A stretch of 16,962 nucleotides of DNA from Thiomicrospira sp. UBA5634 (GTDB lineage: Bacteria; Pseudomonadota; Gammaproteobacteria; Thiomicrospirales; Thiomicrospiraceae). Below are positions 1 to 6,679 of the stretch, one piece after another. The notes beneath the pieces were generated by a model. It worked only from the letters and a program-made list of their open reading frames with translations, was not told the origin of the DNA and did no database searches. Position numbers and translations under genes: made by a program. Each line of letters starts with the position of its first letter. Position 1 is the first letter of the stretch. The DNA is taken from positions 269 to 17,230 of the forward strand of contig DIJW01000037.1 of assembly GCA_002421475.1 (NCBI GenBank), given 5' to 3'.

Positions 1-372
1 CAAATCGCCACCGCCGACCACCCATATATTCTTGTCGCCAGCCGCCACCTGCATGTCTGCAAATACATCCCCCACATCGCCACGTACAAACCGGATATCC
101 GCTCCCTCAACGCTAGGAAGCTCACGACTCGAAAACACCCAAGTCGGCTGGGTATAAGGCCAAGGAGAACCTGTTTCCGCCATCACCGCATCTGCATTAC
201 GCAAAATCCATTCATAAGTCGAAGAACCCATCGCCAACGCGCCAACCTGAGCAATAAAATCGGCATAACTCGACTCCGCCAAACTGCCCAGCGGAAACAA
301 CCAATCGAGCGAATCATCCTCAGTCGCAATAAACCCATCCAACGAAGAGGCAGCATAATATTGAGTTTTCAT
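1..372 (-). CDS. RibD C-terminal / dihydrofolate reductase-like protein (3' end outside window)
   Basis: The first 124 codons are visible; the gene runs off the left edge. The product begins MKTQYYAASSLDGFIA and continues with LDWLF, an MGSSTYEWIL segment and IWVVGGGDL. The SLDGFIA opening, the G-S-x-T-Y/W-E segment and the late VVGGG nucleotide-binding strand are characteristic of the small stand-alone RibD_C/DHFR-like family (YwjB/YyaP type). These proteins are NADPH-binding reductase folds whose substrates are mostly unknown. The ATG is supported by an AAGGA ribosome site about 8 bases upstream. The next feature upstream on the same strand is a palindrome and a dead phosphatase gene, so it probably has its own promoter. 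Family assignment is fairly sure; the reaction is not. Confidence 0.82.
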   Translation of the reverse strand, partial: MKTQYYAASSLDGFIATEDDSLDWLFPLGSLAESSYADFIAQVGALAMGSSTYEWILRNADAVMAETGSPWPYTQPTWVFSSRELPSVEGADIRFVRGDVGDVFADMQVAAGDKNIWVVGGGDL

Positions 373-402
373 GATGTATTTCCTTCAAACAATTCACCGA
401 CC

Positions 403-414
403 ACCAGGCCTGGT
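403..414. repeat. Dispersed palindrome ACCAGGCCTGGT, copy 1
   Basis: Perfect 12-bp palindrome, extended to 16 bp here (CCACCAGGCCTGGTGG, 401-416). It lies between the DHFR-like start and the phosphatase remnant. This is the last copy before a gap of almost 6.5 kb without any. Confidence 0.9.
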
Positions 415-429
415 GGTTAAAGCTAGATG

Positions 430-700
430 TTACTCGGTAACGATTTTTTTAAAAACACCGTATTCTCAATAACCGTTACCGAGTTTTGAGGACATTTGCT
501 AACCGCGCTTTTTAAGTTCTTTGGCAATAAAGTGATTGATAAAACCGTGACCGACGAGCAAGACATCGTGATGCGTTTGCGCCAACGCAATCAGCTTTTC
601 CGCCGCTAACCGAGCGCGGTTTTTGGCTTGTTTAAAGAACTCGCCGTTTTTAGAAAAACTGAATAACCACAGCTCCTTAGCTTTTGACTGGTGCAAGTCC
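430..700 (-). pseudogene. Histidine phosphatase (phosphoglycerate-mutase-like) 3' remnant
   Basis: In one minus-strand frame the residues LWLFSFSKNGEFF, then AKNRARLAAEKLIALAQ, then VLLVGHGFINHFIAKEL resemble the C-terminal part of histidine-phosphatase family proteins; VGHG carries the second catalytic histidine. The N-terminal RHG motif and about two thirds of the protein are missing. The frame meets a TAG at 499-501 just after KKRG. It then continues as QMSSKLGNGY, a TGA (463-465), EYGVFKKIVTE and a final TAA at 430-432. Both internal stops sit where family members tend to have tryptophan (LKKxGW, GYW), consistent with two TGG decay events. The upstream edge is uncertain because it runs into the 3' end of the helicase gene, which overlaps it in another frame. 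Inferred to have been truncated when the helicase cassette arrived. Confidence 0.7.
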
Positions 701-3388
701 ACGCCGACTTGAGAGAAGAGCGACATCTTTTTGATTAGAGTTACGCTTGAGTCGTTGCAAAACCTTTTGCTGGGTTTCAGGTGTCCAATATACACGCAAG
801 TATTCGCGTGCACGCGTAACAGCCGTATAGAAAATACTATGCGTAATATCATCTTCATTTGCATCGGTGATTACAATTCTGACTGAGTCGTATTCAAGAC
901 CTTGCGCCTTATGAATCGAAACAGCATACGCTACTTGAAATGGTACTGTTATATTAAGCGAATCGTCATCGTCATCGCTTGTACCATAATCGTAAACTTT
1001 GAAACGAACAGTCGAACCTTCAATCCATTCTAAATCTTCGCAATCCACATCAAACTGGCTTAAGTGGCGATCAAGTTCGATATCGAACTGTATCCATCCC
1101 CTATCGGATTCAATATCAACAATTTTTCCCTTCAAGTTGTTATAAATGACTGGTCGAAATCGCTCGCTTTCGTGAAAAAGAACAGGATCACCAACTTTGT
1201 AAGTTGAATCTCGCCAAACAATCGAAGAATTAGGGTTACTACTTTGCAAAAAACGGTTGATATTATTAATCCCATACAGACCATCATAGTTTAAGCAGAG
1301 GATAATTTCGTCAGGTCTCTTAGTATCGAATAGCGACTTATTTAACACGGTTGTATACCCATTTCGAACCATAACCTCAGCAACATCATCGTCTATTGTT
1401 CGAACTTTACTCCAGAAGGCTAATAGTGCATTATTCTTTGTCCTGTAGGGCGTAGTTAACTCGAACACTGATGTGCTAGGAATAAATGAGCGAATAATTT
1501 CAAACCAATTACCAAATTGAATAGACTCAATCTGATAATTATCACCGACAAGGATAAGTAACTTAAACGCGGTTTTCTCTAATACCTTAATTAGATCTGA
1601 GTTGTTCACTGTACTGCACTCATCGATGATGAGCAGGTCATAATCTGGTTCTACGCGTCTTCTGCGTATATGACTACTGATCGTCCGAAAATCTGAATTT
1701 TGCGCAGTTACTTTGCGCTGGAGATTATCAATTGCGGGGTTAGTATGTGCAAGGAAAAGCTTCTTTTTGTCGTTAAAGTAGCTTGCAATATAATCAACCA
1801 TTGTTGACTTACCTGTACCAGCCGCCCAATATATCAAAGCAACCCGTGAGTGGCTAAACAACTGTCTCAGAGCATCCACTTTAACCGAGTCATCAATGCC
1901 ACGAGGGGCTTCGTTAAGCCAGCGCTCAACGGCTTGGGTATAACCATCTATTCGGGAGGATGCAAGTTCCTGTAATTTTTTAACAATTTCAACAGTTTCA
2001 TTTTCGTAACCAGAGATGAAAACATGCCCCCTATCGAGCATAAGTTGCCTCTCTGCAAGATGCTTCCAATAAAGGTTTCTATTGTAAGTCGATATCAACC
2101 CATTAACATCACCGAAACTTTCAAAATCAGCCATTGGCGTGTAGAGAGTTCCATAACGCTCCACGTTATTCTTAACACACCGAGCAACCAGTTCGTGGTC
2201 CCGCCCACTGACACCCAGACTTTCAACGAGATCCCAGTATCGAGGATTGTGCTCGGGTAATGAACTACACAACGGCATTGTGTCAAAAGGAATGCAACCC
2301 CATTTAAGATTGGTTCCAGGCAGTAAATGACAGCCTTGAAAATCATACTGTGCTTTCAATATCTGGTTATTCAAACGTAACATAAGATAGCGGAGAACAT
2401 TTTTTCCAGGTGCGGATAAATTAATGATACGACGCACAATATCTAATATAGGAAAAATCTGCTGCGTATCTATACCTCCTTTTGTTGCTATCAATCTTAC
2501 TTGTGCATATTCACTGTCAGGCATGTCAATTATATCGAGTAAGCTCCCAGAGGTTACTGTTAACCAGTTCATCAGGTAAAGATATTCAGACGAATTTGTA
2601 CGTGCAGTTATAGACATACCAAACAGTTTAGCGAGGTTATTAAATTCACAAGGTCGGATTGAGACGCTCCAATCACGAATTACCGTGATTGGCATAGTCT
2701 TACCGAGCACATCAATTGACTCTCTCTGGAGCGTTAACATAGCAGCGTACTTATCAGTTATATCTATATCAGTGAAGGCTATAACACGGTCAAACTTACT
2801 TACCTTGTTAACGGCACGATAAAAAGTGACTTCGTAGTAAATATGTCGACCAACAAAAAAAGGGCGTGTTTTGTGAATGTAGTACCGATCTGAAGTTCTA
2901 ACACCTGATGGTGTTGAGCGAATCATATCAATCTTAGCGGCAATCTTTTCATGGTACTCCCTTAAAGACGGATCCAAGTCGACTGGAAAGGATTCAAGGT
3001 TAGCCAGAACACTAAAGCCAAAAATATCTTGAAGCAAACTACGAATACGATAAAGATATTCATAATATTTAAGCATCAAACGCTCTGATGAATCTCCATC
3101 CAGAGTGTAATGAGAGGCGCTTATTTGTGTTAATTTATGGAACTTTCCAAGGAAGTTAAACTTGCCTTGCCCCTTTACAAATGCAAGCCCTGGCTCTATA
3201 GACGCATAGTTAAATTCTGCATCTATAGATTTGGAGTGAAGGCAAACAGATACGCCTTCAACTAAATTTCTGAGCTGAGAAAGGATGTTCTGTGATAGCA
3301 ATGCTCGTTCGCTTGCAAGCGCCTCAATACTCCGACAGATAACCTCGTCAATACATTTAATCTGGTAACCTACACTAGCCATGAGCAT
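677..3388 (-). CDS. SF1 (RecD/Pif1-like) helicase with a large N-terminal region of unknown function
   Basis: The product is about 903 residues counted from the ATG at 3388. The C-terminal ~400 residues show a complete SF1 helicase series: Walker A AAGTGKST (522-529), Walker B LLIIDEC (585-591), motif III VGDNYQIESI (614-623), motif IV PYRT, motif V SIHKAQGLEYDSV (824-836) and motif VI YTAVTRAREYL (854-864). An acidic run (SDDDDD) lies just before motif V. The first ~500 residues match no domain I can name. They are rich in aromatic and basic residues and contain LRNLVEGV and a KYYEYLYRIRSLL helix. An AGGAGG (3393-3398) selects ATG 3388 or ATG 3382 over the upstream TTG at 3421. It follows the membrane-protein gene on the same strand by about 85 bases, so co-transcription is likely. 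The role is inferred to be nucleic-acid remodelling, plausibly in phage or plasmid defence; no named system is recognised. Confidence 0.85.
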   Translation of the reverse strand: MLMASVGYQIKCIDEVICRSIEALASERALLSQNILSQLRNLVEGVSVCLHSKSIDAEFNYASIEPGLAFVKGQGKFNFLGKFHKLTQISASHYTLDGDSSERLMLKYYEYLYRIRSLLQDIFGFSVLANLESFPVDLDPSLREYHEKIAAKIDMIRSTPSGVRTSDRYYIHKTRPFFVGRHIYYEVTFYRAVNKVSKFDRVIAFTDIDITDKYAAMLTLQRESIDVLGKTMPITVIRDWSVSIRPCEFNNLAKLFGMSITARTNSSEYLYLMNWLTVTSGSLLDIIDMPDSEYAQVRLIATKGGIDTQQIFPILDIVRRIINLSAPGKNVLRYLMLRLNNQILKAQYDFQGCHLLPGTNLKWGCIPFDTMPLCSSLPEHNPRYWDLVESLGVSGRDHELVARCVKNNVERYGTLYTPMADFESFGDVNGLISTYNRNLYWKHLAERQLMLDRGHVFISGYENETVEIVKKLQELASSRIDGYTQAVERWLNEAPRGIDDSVKVDALRQLFSHSRVALIYWAAGTGKSTMVDYIASYFNDKKKLFLAHTNPAIDNLQRKVTAQNSDFRTISSHIRRRRVEPDYDLLIIDECSTVNNSDLIKVLEKTAFKLLILVGDNYQIESIQFGNWFEIIRSFIPSTSVFELTTPYRTKNNALLAFWSKVRTIDDDVAEVMVRNGYTTVLNKSLFDTKRPDEIILCLNYDGLYGINNINRFLQSSNPNSSIVWRDSTYKVGDPVLFHESERFRPVIYNNLKGKIVDIESDRGWIQFDIELDRHLSQFDVDCEDLEWIEGSTVRFKVYDYGTSDDDDDSLNITVPFQVAYAVSIHKAQGLEYDSVRIVITDANEDDITHSIFYTAVTRAREYLRVYWTPETQQKVLQRLKRNSNQKDVALLSSRRGLAPVKS

Positions 3389-3398
3389 TCCCCCTCCT
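3389..3398 (-). promoter_or_regulatory. Strong ribosome binding site of the helicase gene
   Basis: AGGAGG followed by GGGA lies directly before ATG 3388 (4-base spacing) and 10 bases before ATG 3382. It argues against the longer TTG-initiated frame at 3421, which has no such site. Confidence 0.75.
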
Positions 3399-3473
3399 CT
3401 CACAATTTGTTTTCGAACCAACTGTATTGGTCAAGTTTTTGAGCACAGTTTTAATCAATGCGCCCAACCGAGT

Positions 3474-4166
3474 TTAAGCTGTTGTTAGCGATTTCTTTCG
3501 AGCAACAGACAGCTCAACTACTTTCACAATGCGATCCAACTGCATAAGATAAAAGTGTGCCGCAAAACCAAAAAGATAAAGTATTGGTATTGTGTATGCT
3601 AACGCGACAATCCACCCTATTTGGCATGACTCTACGCTGTAAAAGGTAACTGCAACCGCTAGAAGACCCGGCCCTAGACCAATTTTATCTATCGCCCCAA
3701 CCACTAGTGAAAGACGCCTGCCAAAAAACTCTTTCTCCCCTCTGATCTCAAGTAACAGCAACTCTAGATCCTCAACTTTATGCTTTAACAAACGCGCCAT
3801 TAACCTAGCATCGACGATAGTAGTGACATTCGCATTTTGAATAATGGGAGAAAGTGGGTTATTTATCACCTCGACCAAGTTACGACGGTTCAACCAAGCA
3901 AACAATAAGGGATAAGACAAAGCTCCCAGATAAAACAGTATCAATAAAATAAACCCAACGTCACGGACAAAGTCATATACAGCAAAGACCTCTGTAACTA
4001 CCGCAATTGCAAAGGCTCCAAGAAATGGCGCAACAAGGAATATCCTAAAGTAGTTCCGAAAAATAAATTTATATTTCCCTTGGGAAGTTCGCTTTCTTAA
4101 ACGCGATTCAAAACGACTAGATACTCGTAGCAAAGTAAATAATTTATCTCGAGTAATTCTATCCAT
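3474..4166 (-). CDS. Four-TM membrane protein of unknown function, partner of the helicase
   Basis: From ATG 4166 the product is 230 residues; a longer version from a GTG at 4238 would add 24. It has a basic N-terminus (RITRDKLF, RLRKR) and two closely spaced membrane segments at about 40-61 and 70-93. A ~65-residue soluble loop follows, with a charged helical stretch (LLKHKVEDLELLLLEIRGEKEFF). Two more membrane segments lie at about 159-177 and 182-206, and the tail is basic. The 2TM-soluble-2TM plan resembles no family I can name; SLATT-like defence effectors also use paired TM helices, but I see no specific match. ATG 4166 is preferred because GAG lies at a usable spacing, while the GTG has none. 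It is the first gene of the pair, and the helicase starts about 85 bases after its stop. A membrane effector next to a nucleic-acid enzyme is typical of defence loci, which is the basis for the inferred role. Confidence 0.75.
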   Translation of the reverse strand: MDRITRDKLFTLLRVSSRFESRLRKRTSQGKYKFIFRNYFRIFLVAPFLGAFAIAVVTEVFAVYDFVRDVGFILLILFYLGALSYPLLFAWLNRRNLVEVINNPLSPIIQNANVTTIVDARLMARLLKHKVEDLELLLLEIRGEKEFFGRRLSLVVGAIDKIGLGPGLLAVAVTFYSVESCQIGWIVALAYTIPILYLFGFAAHFYLMQLDRIVKVVELSVARKKSLTTA

Positions 4167-4300
4167 ATTTATCTCATTAATATTAATACTAAATATTGGA
4201 TGAGGATTTAGCTGCAAGATGAAACTACTGTCTGTCACTTTGGTTTAAAACCAGAAAAAGCATAACATTTGCAATCCTACCCCATCACCATCCTATTTTT

Positions 4301-4325
4301 CATATTTAATACGTACTTAAATATG
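4301..4325. promoter_or_regulatory. Candidate operator/promoter of the membrane protein-helicase pair
   Basis: A 9-bp perfect inverted repeat, CATATTTAA (4301-4309) and TTAAATATG (4317-4325), surrounds TACGTAC. It sits 60-150 bases upstream of the possible starts. Read on the minus strand, TTTACG (4332-4327) and TAAATA (4308-4303) could serve as -35 and -10 elements, so a bound repressor would cover the promoter. Dyad seen directly; promoter role inferred. Confidence 0.4.
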
Positions 4326-4358
4326 TCGTAAAAAACCAATCCTGGTTATTTTAGCTTA

Positions 4359-4661
4359 TTAGTTTTTCATTAGTTTTATTTCATTGACGATTTTCGTTAG
4401 TACCCATTCAGTTTAGCGGTTCCAGTCTACAGCGCATGATAGGCGTAGGCAGTGATTGTAGTTTTCGGTGGTGATGAAGATGCGTCCAAGCGCAATGCTG
4501 ACGTTTTGCGGGATCAAGCGTTTGGTGAGTTCGAAGATATTGATGGCGAACGACAGTTCAACCCACAACACAAAGCCTCCTTTAGGGCGGCGTGTGCCGT
4601 GAGTGATTTCGCCATATACATCGTCTTCGATAATTGAGATTTGGCGTTTTGCGTCTCTGAG
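4359..4661 (-). pseudogene. MocR/YdcR-type (GntR-aminotransferase) regulator remnant with internal deletion
   Basis: The minus-strand frame from 4661 reads LRDAKRQISIIEDDVYGEI, then after a few residues RPKGGFVLWVEL, INIFELTKRLI, QNVSIALGRIF and NHCLRLSCAVDWN. In MocR-family regulators the EDDVYGE strand lies in the middle of the aminotransferase fold. KGGFVLWVEL and the SIAPG-x-xF segment lie near the C-terminus, so roughly 150 residues, including the expected PLP lysine (SFSK) region, have been deleted. The proline of the IAPG motif is leucine here. A TAA at 4413-4415 interrupts the frame, which then continues as TEWVLTKIVNEIKLMKN to a double stop at 4359. No N-terminal winged helix is found upstream. 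A plus-strand open frame at 4452-4637 is only its antisense shadow. This is a dead gene between the helicase pair and the AbiE operon. Confidence 0.75.
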
Positions 4662-4673
4662 TTAAGTTTTATA

Positions 4674-4701
4674 TTGACAGCCACTCAAAACTGTTCATAA
4701 T
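4674..4701 (+). promoter_or_regulatory. Sigma-70-type promoter of the AbiE operon
   Basis: A consensus TTGACA (4674-4679) is followed after 16 bases by CATAAT (4696-4701), five of six matches to the -10 consensus. Transcription would start near 4708. The -10 is overlapped by the outer arm of the dyad at 4692-4744. Confidence 0.6.
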
Positions 4702-4744
4702 TAAATTCTGTTCATTATTTTTGAACATGATATTATTATGAACA
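4692..4744. promoter_or_regulatory. Nested dyad, likely AbiEi autoregulatory operator
   Basis: The outer arms are TGTTCATAA (4692-4700) and TTATGAACA (4736-4744). The inner arms are TGTTCA (4709-4714) and TGAACA (4722-4727). All arms are perfect, and both pairs are centred on base 4718. AbiEi antitoxins are known to repress their own operon by binding inverted repeats. Placement over the -10 and start site fits that role. Confidence 0.65.
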
Positions 4745-4768
4745 CCCTCCTTTTTGAGCATCCGTTTT

Positions 4769-5785
4769 ATGAAAAATTTTGATATGAATAACAATCTGAT
4801 TGAAAAAGCGATGGATGCGTTTATTCAGCAGACGGCGATGAAAGTCGCGTTAAAAAAATCTATTTTAGAAAATGGCATTTTATGGGGTCACGTGGTGATT
4901 GAGAAGCAGGGGTTTGATCTGCTTCTCAAGCCATCTATTACCAGTCAAAATTTGAATGCCGTGCTATATGAGCTTACTCAAGAAAAACCGCAAACACCCT
5001 TGCTGTTGGTCACGCATTATCTCAACCCTAACTTGGCTGATAAAATGAGAGAGGCCGGTGTGCAGTTTATTGATACCGTGGGTAATAGCTTTATTCATCA
5101 GCCGCCGTTGCACGTTTTCATTAAGGGTAATAAAGCGGCTGAAAAACCTCTAGCCATTCAAAGCGGTCGCGCCTTTCAATATTCGGGCTTAAAAGTGATT
5201 TTTGCTTTTTTACAAAACCCCGAATTAATTAATAGCAGCTATCGTGATATTGCCGAACGAGCTAATGTCGCTCTGGGCAGTGTAGGTTGGATTTTGTCCG
5301 ACTTAACGGAGCAAGGATATATTCACAATTCGGCCAATAAAAGAACGCTCGTCAATAAAGCGTCATTGTTACAGCGTTGGGTTGAGCATTATCCTATTCT
5401 GAAACAAAAACATTACTTGGGCACATTTACAACCGAGGCGCATGACTGGTGGAGAAAGATTGAACTTGCGCAATATGAGGCTTTGTGGGGTGGTGAAATC
5501 GCGGCGCAATGCTATACCCAATATTTACAGGCAAAAGATGGCGTGGTGTATATCCATCCAAAACATTTGAACGAATTTGTTAAAGGCGCGCGTCTTAAAA
5601 AACATAAAACAGAAGATGACGACGCTATTCGCATCGAATTGGTTGAACCCTTTTGGCCGTTGGGATTAGAGCAGGCAGACAGCCATCTCGCCCCCGCTTT
5701 ATTGGTGTATGCCGATTTAATCCACTCCAAAGATGTACGCAACCTAGATACAGCAAAGCGATTATATGAACAGTACCTTAATTGA
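4769..5785 (+). CDS. AbiEi-family antitoxin / transcriptional regulator (type IV TA)
   Basis: The product is 338 residues from ATG 4769; a TTG at 4754 would add five, and another ATG lies at 4784. GAG ten bases upstream weakly favours 4769. The N-terminal half ends in a VTHYLNPNLADKMREAGV / FIDTVGNSFI region seen in this AbiEi subgroup. It is followed by a winged helix-turn-helix (YSGLKVIFAFL, YRDIAERANVALGSVGWIL, LTEQGYI) at about residues 138-195 of the longer form, and then a C-terminal domain ending in LLVYADLIHSKDVRNLDTAK. In known AbiE systems the antitoxin counteracts the nucleotidyltransferase without stable contact and represses the promoter. Its stop lies 20 bases inside the toxin gene, giving translational coupling. 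The promoter and dyad directly upstream support autoregulation. Confidence 0.8.
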   Translation: MKNFDMNNNLIEKAMDAFIQQTAMKVALKKSILENGILWGHVVIEKQGFDLLLKPSITSQNLNAVLYELTQEKPQTPLLLVTHYLNPNLADKMREAGVQFIDTVGNSFIHQPPLHVFIKGNKAAEKPLAIQSGRAFQYSGLKVIFAFLQNPELINSSYRDIAERANVALGSVGWILSDLTEQGYIHNSANKRTLVNKASLLQRWVEHYPILKQKHYLGTFTTEAHDWWRKIELAQYEALWGGEIAAQCYTQYLQAKDGVVYIHPKHLNEFVKGARLKKHKTEDDDAIRIELVEPFWPLGLEQADSHLAPALLVYADLIHSKDVRNLDTAKRLYEQYLN

Positions 5786-6620
5786 TGTACGCGGCAAATT
5801 ACCGCAAGGTTTGATAGCCGTTTATCGGCAAGTTCAAACTATCGCTGACCAGTTGCAATTAGATGTTGTGGTTGTCGGCGCGATGGCACGAGATTTAGTG
5901 TTAGTACATGGTTTTAATGCGCGGTTGGAACGCGGTACACGGGATATTGATTTTGCGGTGCAAGTCGCCGACTGGTCATCATTTCATAAGCTCAGTGAAA
6001 AACTGATGGTTTCCGGCTTTAAAAAAGCCGATAAATTGGCGCATAGATTTTATTTAACACTTCAAGATGGCATGGTCTGGGAGATTGATATTATCCCTTT
6101 CGGGGATTTGGCGGATGCGGAAAAAAAGATTAAATGGCCACCTGACAAATCGATCATGATGTCGGTTATGGGTTTTGATGAAGCCTTTGATAGCGCTTTA
6201 AGGGTGCAAATGGGCGAAACGTCCGCAAACTTTGTGATGAAGGTTGTTTCGCCAGCGGCCATGTCCATTTTAAAGCTCATCTCTTGGCTTGAACGTGAAC
6301 CCGCCATTCGCAAAAAAGACGCTCAGGATTTGCGTTACCTAATGAAGACCTACAGTAAGATCCCCGTCATTTTAGATAGGATGTACGACCAAGGTCTTAT
6401 GGAAGCGCAAGATTGGGATGAGGAGCGCGCATCGGCAATGGCGTTAGGCATTGAAGCACGAGAGCTTGTTAAACATCAAACTTATGACTTCTTACATGCC
6501 CAGCTTTTCTCTCAACCTGAAAAATTGGATTTATTGATGCGCGAAATGGTTATGCAATCTGTCGCGTTTGATTATGACGTTTCAGAACTTAAAGTTTTTA
6601 TGGATGCTTTTTTTGAATAA
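5766..6620 (+). CDS. AbiEii/AbiGii-family nucleotidyltransferase toxin
   Basis: The product is 284 residues. It shows the polymerase-beta-like nucleotidyltransferase fold used by AbiEii toxins: VVVGAMARDLVL (34-45), then RGTRDIDFAV (56-65) with the D60-x-D62 metal-binding pair. WEIDIIPFG (105-113) supplies the third acidic position. The KxxSW segment at 170-174 and KKDAQDLRYLM (183-193) match the later AbiEii motifs. Characterised AbiEii-type toxins (MenT/AbiEii) transfer nucleotides to tRNA acceptor ends and stop growth upon phage infection. That substrate is established for relatives and only inferred here. The gene overlaps the antitoxin by 20 bases. No key residue appears missing, so the pair looks intact. 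A weak GAGTAG/CTACTC hairpin (6631-6656) follows. Confidence 0.82.
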   Translation: MNSTLIDVRGKLPQGLIAVYRQVQTIADQLQLDVVVVGAMARDLVLVHGFNARLERGTRDIDFAVQVADWSSFHKLSEKLMVSGFKKADKLAHRFYLTLQDGMVWEIDIIPFGDLADAEKKIKWPPDKSIMMSVMGFDEAFDSALRVQMGETSANFVMKVVSPAAMSILKLISWLEREPAIRKKDAQDLRYLMKTYSKIPVILDRMYDQGLMEAQDWDEERASAMALGIEARELVKHQTYDFLHAQLFSQPEKLDLLMREMVMQSVAFDYDVSELKVFMDAFFE

Positions 6621-6679
6621 AACCAAGATCGAGTAGCAAAAACTCCTTACCTACTCAAAGCATGTACAAGAGAAATTAA

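Noticed and set aside
701..864. Upstream part of the minus-strand frame that contains the phosphatase remnant
   Set aside because: Out-of-frame translation of the helicase C-terminus, not phosphatase sequence.
3389..3421. TTG start at 3421 for the helicase
   Set aside because: AGGAGG lies inside this extension and points to ATG 3388 or 3382.
4335..4346. ACCAATCCTGGT as a fifteenth palindrome copy within the desert
   Set aside because: Two central changes destroy the AGGCCT core and the symmetry; could be chance.
4452..4637. Plus-strand 61-residue open frame
   Set aside because: It is exactly antisense to the recognisable MocR remnant and has no ribosome site.
4738..4782. 14-codon leader peptide (MNTLLFEHPFYEKF) ahead of and overlapping the AbiEi start
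   Set aside because: No ribosome site, lies within the operator, and no sign of attenuation; most likely chance.
6631..6656. GAGTAG/CTACTC hairpin as AbiE terminator
   Set aside because: Only six pairs, a 14-base loop and no T-tract.
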